Shown: positions 34,243 to 45,681 of the stretch, piece after piece
Layout of the letters: every line of letters begins with the position of its first letter
How positions within the stretch are numbered: position 1 is the stretch's first letter
Program-made: the position numbers and the translations under genes
NCBI GenBank assembly: GCA_039000515.1
Contig: JBCFYV010000490.1
Coordinates: 1 to 64,000 of the forward strand
Length of the DNA stretch: 64,000 nt
Source: Timema cristinae
Lineage: Eukaryota; Arthropoda; Insecta; Phasmatodea; Timematidae
Direction of reading: 5' to 3'
Notes under the pieces: generated by a model
Seen by the model: only the letters and a program-made list of their open reading frames with translations
Databases searched by the model: none
Told to the model about the DNA's origin: nothing

Positions 34243-35410
34243 TTTGTAAATTATCAGCCATCAGTACAGAGCAAAAACAAAAATTATTAGACATAATGTG
34301 GCAACATAAAGAAATCTTTTCAGAAAAACCAGGATTAAATAATTTATACAAATGTAAATTGCAAGTATCAGATCATTCCCCTTTCAATAGCAAATCGTAT
34401 CCTGTACCCTATAGCCAGAGATCAGCTGTAGAGGAGACCCTTAATCACATGTTGGAATGGGATATAATTCAGCGGTGTAGTTCTGACATAATAAACCCAT
34501 TAGTGGTAGTTAAGAAAAAAGATGGGGGGGGGGGGGTAAGATTATGTTTAGATGCCCGTAAAGTAAATCAAATTTTAATTAATGATAATGAATCACCAGC
34601 ACCAGCGAATGAATTAATTCAGAAATTTGAAGGCTGTAAATTTTTAACTTCACTAGATTTAGCCAGCTCTTTTTGGCAAATTGAACTAGAACAAGACTCT
34701 AGAAAATATACCTCTTTTATATATAGTGGAAGAACTTTTGGTTTTAAAAGAATGCCTTTCGGACTAACAGCGTTGAGTGTATATATACTAATAGAGGGAA
34801 CGAAGGATAGGGAAAAACTCTACGCTGCTCATCCAATTTATTTCACTAGTTACATATCTCGCCGTTAGAAAGCGCTAGTACGCTTGTGGCGCATCCTGAC
34901 GGCCAGTTATGGTACTGTTTGAATATTACTCTCCCTCTTTGTCTAAAAGAAGAGAGGAATACTTCTCTTGTAAAAGAGGGATGGTAAGAATTAGGGGAGG
35001 TTGTAAGTTGTAAGAAAACTGACCAGATAGGTTTTCTCAAGGTCTACTCTAAACTAACCGTAATCGGTTTTAGGGGTCGTTTACCTGTCATTCAATAACA
35101 TTGCATTCAAACCAAACGATGTTTATTTTCTTAGTTTGCTAGTCTCTGAGGAAAATAAATCTTTAATAGTTATATAAATGATAGTTTTTACTTTCATTTA
35201 GTTTAAATACAAAGATCTATTTATTAATATAAATATCACAATTATATTAATACAAAAACTTTTCTATCTTAAGTTAGGTGCTTTTTGAGTTCACAATATT
35301 GGCCACACGTGGTATACTTAGGCAGGGGTTCTCAAATTTACGACTCGCGGATCATATCTTGCTTGTCTGCAAAGCTTTTAAATACGTATTTGGCCTGCAG
35401 TTACACCAAT

Positions 35411-35460
35411 ACTCTCTCTCTCTCTCTCACACACACACAAAGAGACACACACACACACAA
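35411..35460 (+). repeat. (CT)n(CA)n microsatellite
   Basis: CTCTCTCTCTCTCTCT then CACACACACA, a short break (AGAGA) and more CACACA. Confidence 0.98.
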
Positions 35461-35689
35461 TAATAGTTTAATTTTAGTGTGAATATAATATTGATATAAA
35501 ACACTTAAACCATTTCAAATGCGTTATTGTTTTATCACTTTTTAAATAGTGGATTGTGGGGATTTTTGTTTACATATTTTAATAAATACTGCTTTGAGTG
35601 ATTCTCTAACCCACATTAACATCTGGAAAATATAAGTTATGTAATATTTTAATTACATAGCATCAAATAGCTATTAAAGAGTTACGTCG

Positions 35690-35925
35690 GCGGGCACGTG
35701 ATTAAACGTCAGATTATTATGATCTAGTTAGCTGGTGTCGGGGAAGACGAGGCTAGAATTCCATCTGGATGTACAGAGGGTGGATTTTTCCTATTTATGG
35801 TTTCCTATATTCCCGTTTCTCAAATGCAGTTACATTTCCTCCACATTATATGTTCCTCATCCCTTACTTACTAGCGTTATTAAAATATGCTTAGTCAGGA
35901 CGGCTGGTAAGATGCGCTACAAAAA
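35690..35925 (+). repeat. SINE family A, strongly diverged
   Basis: CTAGTTAGCTGG-like A-box region, GGCTAGAATTCCATCTGGAT at the B box, GAGGGTGGATTTTTCCTATT body, and a tail remnant GGTAAGATGCGCTAC. Divergence is far above that of the host LTR pair. Confidence 0.65.
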
Positions 35926-36039
35926 CAAAAGTACCTATACAATATATGTATTTAATCAAACATGTTTGTATATTCCGTGGTTCTCAACACGCCTCGAGTT
36001 TGTGAATGTGAATCTTCGGCTAGTGTGAGTTTGAGAAAC

Positions 36040-37677
36040 AATGACGAAGGCAATCATTTTTTAGTTTACTGATTCTCACACACCTTTTGAATGTTCCCTT
36101 ATAATTGCTCCAAATTTCAGCTTTATATGTCATGAAGAAATGGGAAAATTTTCTGTACATCAATACTTACCAACCAAACCCAACTTTTTCTTTAATAATT
36201 ATTGGTAGACGTTTGGTGGGCTAGCTAGGTTTTGTTGTTGGGATAGCTTGTCTGTATAATAAATATTTGAGAAAAACTATTTTTTTTATTGCTTTGACTC
36301 TTCATTATTTTTTTTTCATGATACATATTTTTTCTTGCAAAACTGTCAGGTCGTAGAATACGTCGTACTTACACGAAAAACATTTCAACAATAAAAAGTT
36401 GAAAAAACTATAATGTTTCTACTTTTTATGTTCATGCATATCACAGACATTATTACATTTTTTTATGACTAAACTAATAATGCAAAACGCCATTATTGGG
36501 TGAAAAAGTTTTTAAAACCTTGCATATATATTTGCATAGGAAAACCAAAAATTATTGAGTGGGGGAGGGAGACACGCTAACTTTGCCTCTCCAACATTTT
36601 TAATATTAAATATTTGTTATTCAAAAGCTATTACGGTGCAAAACGCCATAAGTAGTTTCCATACAAGACATTTACATTGACATTAAAAGGAGACAAATTG
36701 TAGATGTGTGTTTTTAAGGGAGGGGGCTACGCTCAACCATACCCACCCCCAACCACTTTTATGTATTTTTTTCCCTTGCAAACATATTATGGGGCCATAC
36801 TTGGTGCAAAACAGAATATTAATATTTACATCAACAAAATAAAAAATTAATTGAGGATTGGAACTACACTTAACCTGCTTTCTCACACACCTCCCTCCTA
36901 TAACAATGGTCTGAGACTATAAAACTAAAAAAGTGCCAAATTGTGGTATATTTCCATATCTAATTTGAGGGGGTTGTATGGAAGCCAACTTGAGTGATCT
37001 GATATAGGCCCTAACTAAACCCCTTCAGGTTTATGTGGTTTGTGCTGACTTAGAGCACCATTTGGAGGACAGAAATATCCAACTTAAGAACAAATTAATA
37101 ATATAAATTAAGACAGATACATTTAAATATTTTGGGCATGTTTGATGCACAGTAAAAAAAAAAATAGAAACCAGTTTAGATATTATCATAAAATGCTTTT
37201 GATATAAGTACCAATTTACAAGAATCTGTCTTAAGAATAATATTTTGTAAAATATTAAATGAGTGTTTAAGGTTACATATAGATTTAAAAAATATAATAC
37301 CTTTAAGAGAACAGTACAAGAGTTTTTTAAAGTGATATACGTTTATCACTGTGGTCTATATCACCCATTCAAGTGAGGCCCTTACTTAAATTTTGTACAA
37401 TGACAAGATAGAAGAAGGTATGCATATACAAATTATAAGTTACAATTATAAGAATGGACATAATTCTAAAATACACATTTGTACAATTTGAAAATAGTTT
37501 TAACTATAGACTTCATTGTAGTTAAAATCTTTAAAAGGGTTTACGCTTAATTCAAAGTATTAAAAAATTATTATTTTTAATCATAGTTGGTGCACACATA
37601 AGTTTAGTCCTCTATTATAACCTCCTCATTACTTTATTAGACATCATGTATTCAAATAATTTCATTTATTCATTTAT
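36040..37677. other. Non-coding interior of the 5.95-kb insert
   Basis: AT-rich. Weak repetition of a block with TGCAAAACGCCATTATTGGG / GCAAAACGCCATAAGTAG (near 36480 and 36635) and a G/C-rich spot at 36715-36755. No gene recognised. Confidence 0.5.
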
Positions 37678-37870
37678 TTGGGGCATTTAACGTGCACTTT
37701 CTAAACCGACTTATAAACTAGATTAAATCTAGAACAGATTCAACCCTGTGAAAGCGAAAACGCATAGTTCAGTTCACCAATGATAATGTTTTAGGCCATG
37801 CCAGGAATCGAAACCAGGACCTTTATCTAAGTATGAAAACACGCTACCGACTGATCTAAAGTGTCAGACC
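37678..37870 (-). repeat. SINE family C copy
   Basis: Read on -, it has GATCAGTCGGTAGCGTG-like A box, CCTGGTTTCGATTCCTGG (a clear B box) and CATGGCCTAAAACATTATCA. Best-preserved head of family C. Confidence 0.7.
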
Positions 37871-37989
37871 GTGTATTAAAATCAACATTTAGTACAGTTT
37901 ATGTGTTGTCAACAAAACATTTATAGATACGTGATAAAAAATGATACCTCTGTACACAAATAAAAACGGGTACCTTGGTATTAACGCTG

Positions 37990-38230
37990 TAAGCTACCTG
38001 GTCTCATAAGTCATCACACTCAAAATATAACTTGTTTTTTGTGACGCGGAGGTCAGGGCTTGAATTCCTGTTTTGTGTACTGAGGGAAGATTTTCCAAAT
38101 GATTTCCCTCTCTCTTTCTCCACTCAAATTCGTGTACATTTCCTTTTAAATACACCTTTCTAATTAACTTTATTATTATAAAGAGTTGGATAGCTCGGAC
38201 CTTCAGTAAGATGCGGTGTACATAAAAATA
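37990..38230 (+). repeat. SINE family A, strongly diverged
   Basis: GCGGAGGTCAGGGCTTGAAT B-box area, GGGAAGATTTTCCAAATGAT and TTTCCCTCTCTCTTTCTCCA body, then GTAAGATGCGGTGTACA tail. Confidence 0.65.
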
Positions 38231-38369
38231 AAACACTATGCCATTGGGTACTAATTATTTTAAGGGCGTCTTATTATAACTTCAACCTATTCAACATCCT
38301 TTCAATAAATTAAAAAACCTAGCTATGTATATCTTGAACAAATTTAATCCAAGTTTGACACCTTATCTC

Positions 38370-38465
38370 AATTATAAGCACCTCTCACCACAGAACTGAA
38401 GTTCCGAGAATCGAATCCCGGCATGACTAAAACATTTACCAATGGTGAAATTTAAATTTGCGGGA
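38370..38465 (+). repeat. SINE family C fragment
   Basis: AATCGAATCCCGGCATGACT followed by AAAACATTTACCAATGGTGA matches the B box and early body of family C in the opposite orientation to the copy at 37678. Confidence 0.6.
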
Positions 38466-38733
38466 ATGCGTATTGTGTCTGTTCTAATATTAAGTTAGCT
38501 TGTAATTCACGTTATATAACCTGTCGCTTCTGATGATGCTCACTAAATATACAAAAATAAAAACTTAAATTTTCTATTTAAATCTAACTTAATCGCGCGA
38601 AGAAACTTTCACTATATTTTGATTTTATTTCTAATCTAAAGATGATATCTATAATGTTTGAAAAAATTATATATATATGTTTGTGTCCACCTAGTGACGC
38701 ACTCAGAAATTTACTTTAGGTAGGGCATACAAT

Positions 38734-38830
38734 CAAGGCCATAGCCAGAATGAAATTTAGAGGAAAAGGGGGCTTTGGCGTCACCCTCATCTTCAAACCT
38801 CTGGAAGATGCATTAGTATTAATTACCTAT
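38734..38830 (+). repeat. Left-end fragment of the hAT-type MITE family
   Basis: CAAGGCCATAGCC is nearly the terminus of the MITEs at 6448 and 51621, followed by AAATTTAGAGG and a G-rich block. No matching right end or duplication was found, so it is a solo fragment. Confidence 0.5.
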
Positions 38831-39374
38831 ATATTTATTTTCATGAAAACTAAAGGCAACTATTAAATAACATAGTTTCTGTAAATGACTATGTTTTTAG
38901 TTTATAGTTGGTATTTATAATAAAAAACACTCAAATCTGTTAAATTTATCCATTGCTTTTTTTTATTTATGAATAAAGGAGGAGGAAAATGTATAGCTTT
39001 AAAAGATGGTGTTATTTTGAACTGTAGAACCATTTTGATAACATCTGCTCGTTATAAATAGCTAATTATAGCATCCAGAAGTGTATAGGATTTTCTAAAT
39101 TTTCCAGAGATTAAAGTTTGTAGGAAATTGTTATTTTATTATTTGATATTAACTATTATTGTTTGAAATAAATTTTAATTCACCATCGGTTCCATATTAT
39201 GTTTTAAGGCCTCTAAGGTAGCATTTTTCAAACTGGGCTCCGCCTTAGTTATCTGAGGCTACGTGGGGCAATTTTATAATGTTATTTAGTTTTTCACATT
39301 ATAAAATAGCATCATTAATTAGGATTGCCAACTTTTTTTAAAATCTAGATAAATTATACATGCCACACAAGCTA

Positions 39375-39376
<2 letters not shown>

Positions 39377-39432
<56 letters not shown>
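39377..39432. repeat. (TA)n microsatellite
   Basis: About 55 bp of uninterrupted TA. Confidence 0.98.
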
Positions 39433-39433
<1 letters not shown>

Positions 39434-39791
39434 ATTTAGATTATGCATTTTTCAATGTGAACTTTTTGCACAAAGTGGTGGGGAAGTGTAGTTTTTCTTT
39501 TATATCTATTCAAGTATTAAGTTATAAACCGATAATACTAGTGTGAACATTTTTATAAGCGTTCAAACATTAATTTTTTCTGGTACAAAGGCTCCTTCGC
39601 TTAGTGAGAGAAGGGCATTTTATCATAGATATAATTAATTTATAAAATATGACAGTTATTTCAATGGTTTTTATGAACTTATAATACCCCTTTTTCTCGT
39701 AAAGAGAAAAAAAAATCAAAATTCTATCGGTTTTTATTTAATTATAGGATACTAAACTTTTAGTTCAACACCCATTAAAAAAAAGGTTTAG

Positions 39792-39793
<2 letters not shown>

Positions 39794-39842
<49 letters not shown>
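39794..39842. repeat. (TA)n microsatellite
   Basis: About 48 bp of uninterrupted TA, ending ACACATAA. Confidence 0.98.
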
Positions 39843-39849
<7 letters not shown>

Positions 39850-40079
39850 ATGTTATATTATCAAGTCAATATAGTAAGAATAGTATTTATCTTAAAAAAT
39901 TGTAATCCAAGTTTAAATGTAATTATAACTATACAAAAATGTACATTTGTTATATTTGAATATGATGTATTTTCACTGTCTAAAATATGTTTTTTCAAGT
40001 AAATAGAGTAAGCTCTAGTAGTGTTGTTTTTTCATTATATCTTCACGCCAGTCAATGCTTTCCGCATTTAATAGCAATT

Positions 40080-40200
40080 AGAAGGTAGGTATGAGGAAGA
40101 TAGAATTATGAGAAGTACCCTCGTTTGCGTGGAAATAGCGAGAAACCATTTATGAAAAATTACCATCAGTTCACCGTGTAATTGAGCAGCCGCGATGTGC
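40080..40200 (-). repeat. SINE family A fragment
   Basis: Body blocks GTTTGCGTGGAAATAGCGAG and AAACCATTTATGAAAAATTA match the minus-strand form of family A. Head and tail are lost. Confidence 0.6.
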
Positions 40201-41859
40201 ACATTTTTGTCCTCGATTCATTATTTCATAGAACAAATCTTTCTTCTAAAAATTTAGATGAATTATTTAAAAATATATATCACTCAACTTTACACAAAAA
40301 TATACAAATCAATACATTATTTAATCTATTTATAGCCAAGGGTATGAAGCAAGACAGAGGTGCCCACCTACAACTCGTGAAACTCAAAACAAATTATGTC
40401 AGCGGGTTTGAAAAAGAACCAAAGGAAAGTGGCCAGGGAACAATGAATTTTTGTTATGGTTTACTTCAAGGTCGTTTGCTATTATTAGTAATGGAGGGAG
40501 GAAAGGACTGCTGCCTAATCCCACCTTCAAAGTCTCTTGTAGAGTGCGACGGAGAAGAGAGAAAGAGAATATTTTAGCCGGTTTACCCCTAGGCTATTAC
40601 AGTGTCACTTTCTGGTGTTGGAGAACACAAGCGATCCTAGCGGCGAGATATTTTCTACTAATCTAAGCTCGTCAGTTTTTTTAGCTGGGCTGGCGACTTC
40701 TTGTAGTATATATACATTCAACGCTAACAGTATCAACAAGTAAGTTCATTAGGGGATTAGAAAAGGTTCTAGGCCCTGATGTGCTAAGTTTTGTAACTCT
40801 GTACGTAGATGACATAGTGATCGCATCAAAAACATTTGAGCAACATATAAAACAGCTAGAATTGGTATTAGGTAAACTCAAAATAGGAGGAATGACAGTT
40901 AATTTCAAAAAATCTTCTTTTCTTTGTGAACAAATAAAATTTTTAGGTCATATAATATCCCCAGAGGGAATTTCAGCAGATCAAAATAAAACCAGGTCAA
41001 TTAGGGAATTTCCTACACCAAAGAACAAAAAACAACTACAAGCTTTTCTGGGTCTTATAAATTATTACAGGAAATTTGTTAAACACCATTCAGACCTTGT
41101 GATACCATTATTAAATTTAACAAAAAAGAATCAGGAATGGAACTGGGGCAGTGCAGAAGATGCAGCGATGGACCACATTAAACAACAATTTGTAAGCACA
41201 GTAACCTTAAAACAACCTGACCTTGAACAACCCATGAACATATGTTGTGACGCATCTGGATTGGCAATAGGTGCTGAGCTGTTTCAATTTGATAAAGAAG
41301 GAGACCGTAGGCCGATAGCATATGCTAGCAGAGTACTTCATGGTCCTGAAGTTAATTATACAATTACAGAGAAAGAACTATTAGCTATAGTATATGGATG
41401 TCAACAATTTAGAATTTATATTTATGGAAAACCAACCACTCTATACACGGATCATAAGGTATTAATTTTTATTAATAAATGTAAATTACTTCATGGTCGC
41501 TTAACTAGATGGATCCTACTATTACAAGAATATAATTTAACAATAAAATATATAGCAGGAAAAGACCAAGTAATAGCAGACACTTTATCACGCTATCCAC
41601 CTGAAGGCGCAGTAGAAGGTACCATTGATAGGGAATTTAGAGTTTTAATACATAAAAGAAGACCTATTAATGAAATAGAAAATAAAATAAAAAAAGGAAT
41701 TACCATTATGTCAAAGAGAGGATCAAAAATTTAAAAAGGTATTTACAGAATTAGAACAGTCAGAACCCAAATTATAAATTGTAAATAACTATCAAATTTA
41801 TAATAATTTACTTTTCAAAAAAACCTCCATAGATAAAATATGGACTATTTGTATTCCCA

Positions 41860-42904
41860 CAGAATTAATAATAACTGTAATAGAGAATTGCCATCAACAG
41901 TACGCTCATGTAGGGGTAAAAAAATGGTATAATATTTTAAGAGAATCATGTAATTTTCCAAAGATGAACAGAACTATAGCAAAAGTATTAAGACAATGTG
42001 ACATATGTCAAAAAACCAAAATCCCAAATATAAAGTATGAGGGCTTAATGAAGAATGTATTAGCTGACCAACCGTTACAATTAGTTTTTGTTGATATATA
42101 TGGACCACTACCTTCTAGTATTAGAGGTATACAATATATATGTGCTGTTCTAGATATTTGCACTAAATATGTTAAATTATATACAATGAGGAGAGCGACT
42201 GCCAATGCAGTTACAAATAGAATAATAAAAAACTATGCAAAGGACGTAGGTATTCCCCAAACTATTGTTTCTGATCATGGAACACAGTTCACGAGCATAA
42301 AATGGGGGTCAACTTAGCAGATAACAAAATTATTGTAAAATATACTTCTGTATATCATCCCCAAAGCAATAGTGTAGAAAGAGTCAATAGAGAAATAGGT
42401 AGGTTTTTAAGTTTATTTTGTTATGACAATCATGCTTCATGGGCAAATTATGTAGAAAGAATAGAAATTTGTCTAAATTCAATAACTCACGAAAGCACAG
42501 GTTACACACCTCAAGAATGAATTATAGGCAATAGACCAGTTAGAAACCTAGAGAAAATCTTCAGTTTTCCACAAAGGTTAGAAATAGATCACCAAATTAA
42601 ATTACACCTAGCAGTAAAAAGATTAAAAGATACAGCAGAGAAACGAACCCGGTACCATGATAAAAAGATTCTTAAACCTATTGAATACGTAAATGGCCAG
42701 TTAGTTCTTGTAAAAAACCATCACTTATCTTCAGCTTTGAATAAGGAAGTAAAAAAGTTCTTTTTTCTATATGAAGGACCATATCAGGTAAAATATCAAA
42801 TAGGCCAAAATGTATACTTAATCCAAGACACTGAGACTCTTAAGATTAGAGGTGTTTTTAATATCACAGAATTAAAACCCTATTATAGCAAGACAGATAT
42901 CTAA
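41860..42904 (+). pseudogene. Gypsy integrase, broken by frameshifts and a stop
   Basis: A zinc-binding N domain (His near 41905, then RQCDICQKTK) is followed by the core: FVDIYGPLP with Asp 1, IVSDHGTQF with Asp 2, a frameshift near 42300, and HPQSNSVERVNREI with the Glu. A TGA at 42518 interrupts it, after which the same frame continues through a C-terminal domain (RTRYHDKK, LVLVKNHH, FLYEGPYQV) to a stop at 42904. Order and motifs are those of Ty3/Gypsy integrase, without a visible chromodomain. Confidence 0.9.
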
Positions 42905-43599
42905 ACAATTTTCAGCTACATTAATTATAAAGGATAGGAACAGGATCTTAATTACCTAATTAAATAGTAAAATGGCTATGGAAGAGATCGAACCTGGGCC
43001 TGTAGCACAATAACTAACAAGAAGAGAGAGATGCTAAAAGGGCTTTTTCTTTCTTAGGAAATACGCAGTGGTTAAAATGTATTTATATATATATTGTGCC
43101 ACAAACAAGCGACAGTAAACACAGAATTCTGCAAAGTATAGAATGCGTATATTTTGAAGAAAGGTAAGAGAGTGTCACACCTAAATCACGTCTCAAAATA
43201 GAAATTGTAAAGAAGCCATAAAAGACAGCAACTACCAAAAGTGATACTAATCTTTTTGTTTCTGAAAAGGGTAAAGTTAAACCTTCTTTTGTGAGATTGA
43301 GAGGGTTGTAAAACAAATTCTATACATCCATTGTCATTCCTACATCGCACTTAATACAGGTGGTCATCTATTGTCATTCCTACAACGCAAAACAACAGTC
43401 TGAAAACATATTTCTTTGTAAGGTTAAGACGACACACATAGACAAAGATACACTGGTAATAAATAAAAATGAATATTTTCCTAAATTAGCTCAATGACCA
43501 GCAGGACTGCTTAAGTAGTTGGCAGAACTTGAAAGGAAAAGAGTAGGGTTCACTAAGTCGCCATTGTGGTACAGTTCAGAGAAAAGGTATTTTCAAGTT

Positions 43600-44060
43600 A
43601 GGCCAACTAAAAAAGAGAGAAAAAATATCGTAAAATAATAATGATAAAATAATGAGAATTGTATGACGAAGGGCTCCTAGTATATTATGTAACTTTATTG
43701 TTTTAACCTTGTAAATGGGAGTCCATTTTTTTTGTAAGGATAGGTGAGGTATGTGACCCACCCCCTTAACATTTAAACTTAAGTCCAACTGCGGAAAATA
43801 AAATTTCCAATTAGGCAAAACGTAAATAGTGGAGAAAGGGAGTAAGACAAAAATGAAAATAATATTATTATAAGAAATGTAACAAGAATTGTGAGACGTT
43901 GGGCTCATAGTATATTATGTAAATTATATCTTTTAACCTTGTATATGGAATAGATTTAATTGTTCGGATAGGTGTGGATAGCAACCCCACTTCCTTAATA
44001 TTCAATAAAATCCAACTTTGGAAAGTAAATACAATTACTTTATCTTGTTTTACCAGAAGA
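43600..44060 (+). repeat. Tandem duplication, about 231-bp unit
   Basis: GAATTGT[A/G][T/A]GACG then GGGCTC[C/A]TAGTATATTA recurs at 43655 and 43886, with TTTTAACCTTGTA, GGATAGGTG and AAATCCAACT-type blocks following in the same order. Confidence 0.9.
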
Positions 44061-44607
44061 AACATGTTAGGAGAACTAATTATGGTATTGTACCTAATTA
44101 GGCTAGTATAACAGATTTTATTATAATTTCATTTTTTTAAATGCCTTAGGCAAATAGGCAATATTCAAAAGGTTGTAATAGAGAGATACAGTTAAAGATT
44201 TTTCACTAATGAGAAATTAATTATTCAATTAAGAAGGGGGAAAATAATTTTCAATATTTTATAATGGTGTGATATATGATTTCATACTGATTTCAAACGT
44301 ACTTTATGATTCCAAGATTATCGTCCATATATTTCAAGTATTTTTAATATTATTTGAGGTTAGGTATTCTCATCAATAAAGATGATTCAGATGTTCTGTT
44401 ATTATCCTTTTTCTGTCCGAAACAATGTAATTATATAATTTTTTTAAAGTAATTTAGTGTATTTTGTAAATTCAATTTTGTGTCTTTAAGCTAATTATTT
44501 AGTAAATGTATTTTAAGTGATGGCTCATATAGCGAATTTGGCCGTCAGGCTTTTAAGAGTATGTGTAGCATTAAGAGTGTTTGTTAAGTATGTCAATATA
44601 ATAATAA

Positions 44608-44690
44608 TAGTAAAAGTGGATCCGTGAAGGATCATCATAATAATACTAATAATGAAAAGTGGATCCGTGAAGTATCATTGAAATAAAAAG
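44608..44690 (+). repeat. Two tandem copies, about 42 bp
   Basis: AAAAGTGGATCCGTGAAG at about 44612 and again at about 44655, each followed by [G/T]ATCAT. Confidence 0.85.
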
Positions 44691-44714
44691 TGCAACGTAG
44701 TATTTAAACCAATA

Positions 44715-44885
44715 AATGATTAAAATACACTTTGATTAGTGACAATTAAATTCCATTTTTTTATTAAAAAGTTTAATGTATTTTAATCAATCTTAAGGAC
44801 GTTATAGCAACGAATTTTGGTTTTTTCAGTAAAAAAAACTTTTTGATTAGTGAAGATTAAATTCAAATTTTTTATATATAATAAA
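44715..44885 (+). repeat. Two diverged copies, about 125-bp unit
   Basis: CTTT-TTGATTAGTGA-[C/A/G]AATTAAATTC-type blocks recur near 44730 and 44850. Confidence 0.65.
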
Positions 44886-45084
44886 CTTAGATTATTTTAT
44901 TTCAATTAATTGTAACTATACTTAACAATTTTATATCTTGATATTTGATTTATCTAATTTCTACTTTTTGATTAACATTTTATATTTTAATGTTTGATTT
45001 ATATAACTTCAATATATATATATATTTCATGTAAACTAACAGAAGAGATTAACACTTCAAATATTATCATCATTCAAGAACAAC

Positions 45085-45245
45085 ACTATACTGGGTGTTC
45101 CAAAATATTATGATTTATAAACTTTGTAAATTTTGCGAAACATTATACAGGATGCTCCAAATTATTGGAATTTATGCAAAATATTGTAATTTCTGTAACT
45201 TTGTAAATTTTGTGAAACTTTATACAGGGTGTGCGAAAAATGATC
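45085..45245 (+). repeat. Three short degenerate repeats ahead of the right LTR
   Basis: GGGTGTTCCAAAA, GGATGCTCCAAA and GGGTGTGCGAAAA occur near 45094, 45150 and 45227, each preceded by ATAC(A/T)(C/G)-type sequence and spaced by CTTTGTAAATTTTG blocks. Confidence 0.75.
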
Positions 45246-45552
45246 ATGTCGTCTTTTCTTTTTTTTAGCAAAGCGTATCAAAAAGTATACGACTAGGTCT
45301 CTACTTTCAGATACACTTTGGGGGGTATTGTAATGTAACTGACTTGCCCCTGAAAAGTATGTGAAAGCATTGACAATAATATCGTCTTAATTTTATAAAC
45401 ATATCTTATTTCATTTAAATTATGTAGTATATTAAATGGCGTTTAAAGCACTTCTTCTTCTAAGAAGGCAAAAGCCACTGATCAGTGACGTCACGCACGT
45501 GACGTTAGTAAAGTCAAGTTGACAATATAATATTTCAAATAATAACTTCCTA

Positions 45553-45565
45553 TTCTCGAAGGTTC
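45553..45565 (+). promoter_or_regulatory. Heat-shock element 1 of right LTR
   Basis: TTCTCGAAGGTTC, identical to the left-LTR site. Confidence 0.68.
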
Positions 45566-45668
45566 GAATAGAGATTTTTAAATGTAACTTGAGTCATTTT
45601 ACGGCTCTAGAACCTCCCAGTAAAACCGAGATGTTTTTGTCTTGTATTTTGTTTTTCTAAACTAAACC

Positions 45669-45681
45669 TTCTCGAAGCTTC
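45669..45681 (+). promoter_or_regulatory. Heat-shock element 2 of right LTR
   Basis: TTCTCGAAGCTTC, 13 bp before the TATATA box at 45695. A transcript from here would read into the right flank. Confidence 0.7.

Larger units (their letters stand above)
34771..40723. mobile_element. 5.95-kb DNA transposon with 7-bp duplication, no recognised transposase
   Basis: Left end CGTTGAGTGTATATATACTA; the inverted right end matches at 19 of 20 positions. CTAACAG is repeated at 34764-34770 and 40724-40730, and leaving out the insert plus one copy restores the RT frame. Similarity of the ends extends inward imperfectly: ATATCTCGCCG lies 83 bp in from the left and, inverted, 72 bp in from the right. A 7-bp duplication suits neither hAT (8) nor Harbinger (3). 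The interior has no transposase, only degraded SINEs and microsatellites. Confidence 0.85.
34221..41734 (+). pseudogene. Gypsy reverse transcriptase and RNase H, split by a 5.95-kb insert
   Basis: The N half (34221-34770) has INPLVVVKKKDG, a G12 run, VRLCLDARKVN, TSLDLASSFWQIEL and FGFKRMPFGL. The G run replaces a single variable residue of the family and looks like an expansion. After the insert and one CTAACAG copy, reading resumes at 40731 in the same frame. Then come LYVDDIVIAS with the catalytic YxDD, KFLGHIISPEG, QLQAFLGLINYYRKF, the RNase H start CCDASGLAIGAEL, YTITEKELLAIVYG, LYTDHK and ADTLSRYPPEG. The ORF ends at a frameshift near 41730. All catalytic motifs survive. Confidence 0.93.
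42905..45328 (+). other. Long 3' non-coding part of the retrotransposon
   Basis: About 2.4 kb between integrase and the right LTR, much longer than needed for a 3' UTR. No envelope-like ORF, signal peptide or transmembrane run was recognised. It contains several tandem duplications listed separately and ends in a polypurine-like TTTGGGGGGTAT at about 45317-45328. Either a decayed third gene or a repeat-grown untranslated region. Confidence 0.7.

Noticed and set aside
34200..34260. Programmed -1 frameshift between protease and RT
   Set aside because: The A run lacks a standard X XXY YYZ heptamer in frame; loss of one A is simpler given other frameshifts in this copy.
35325..36040. hAT-like ends (GCAGGGGTTCTCAAATTTA and GTTTGAGAAACAATG)
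   Set aside because: The ends are only roughly inverted and no 8-bp duplication flanks them.
39215..39270. CATTTTTCAAACTGGGCTCCG resembling a hAT terminus
   Set aside because: No partner terminus or duplication found nearby.
42905..45328. Envelope gene of an errantivirus-type element
   Set aside because: No ORF of suitable length, signal peptide or membrane segment was found.
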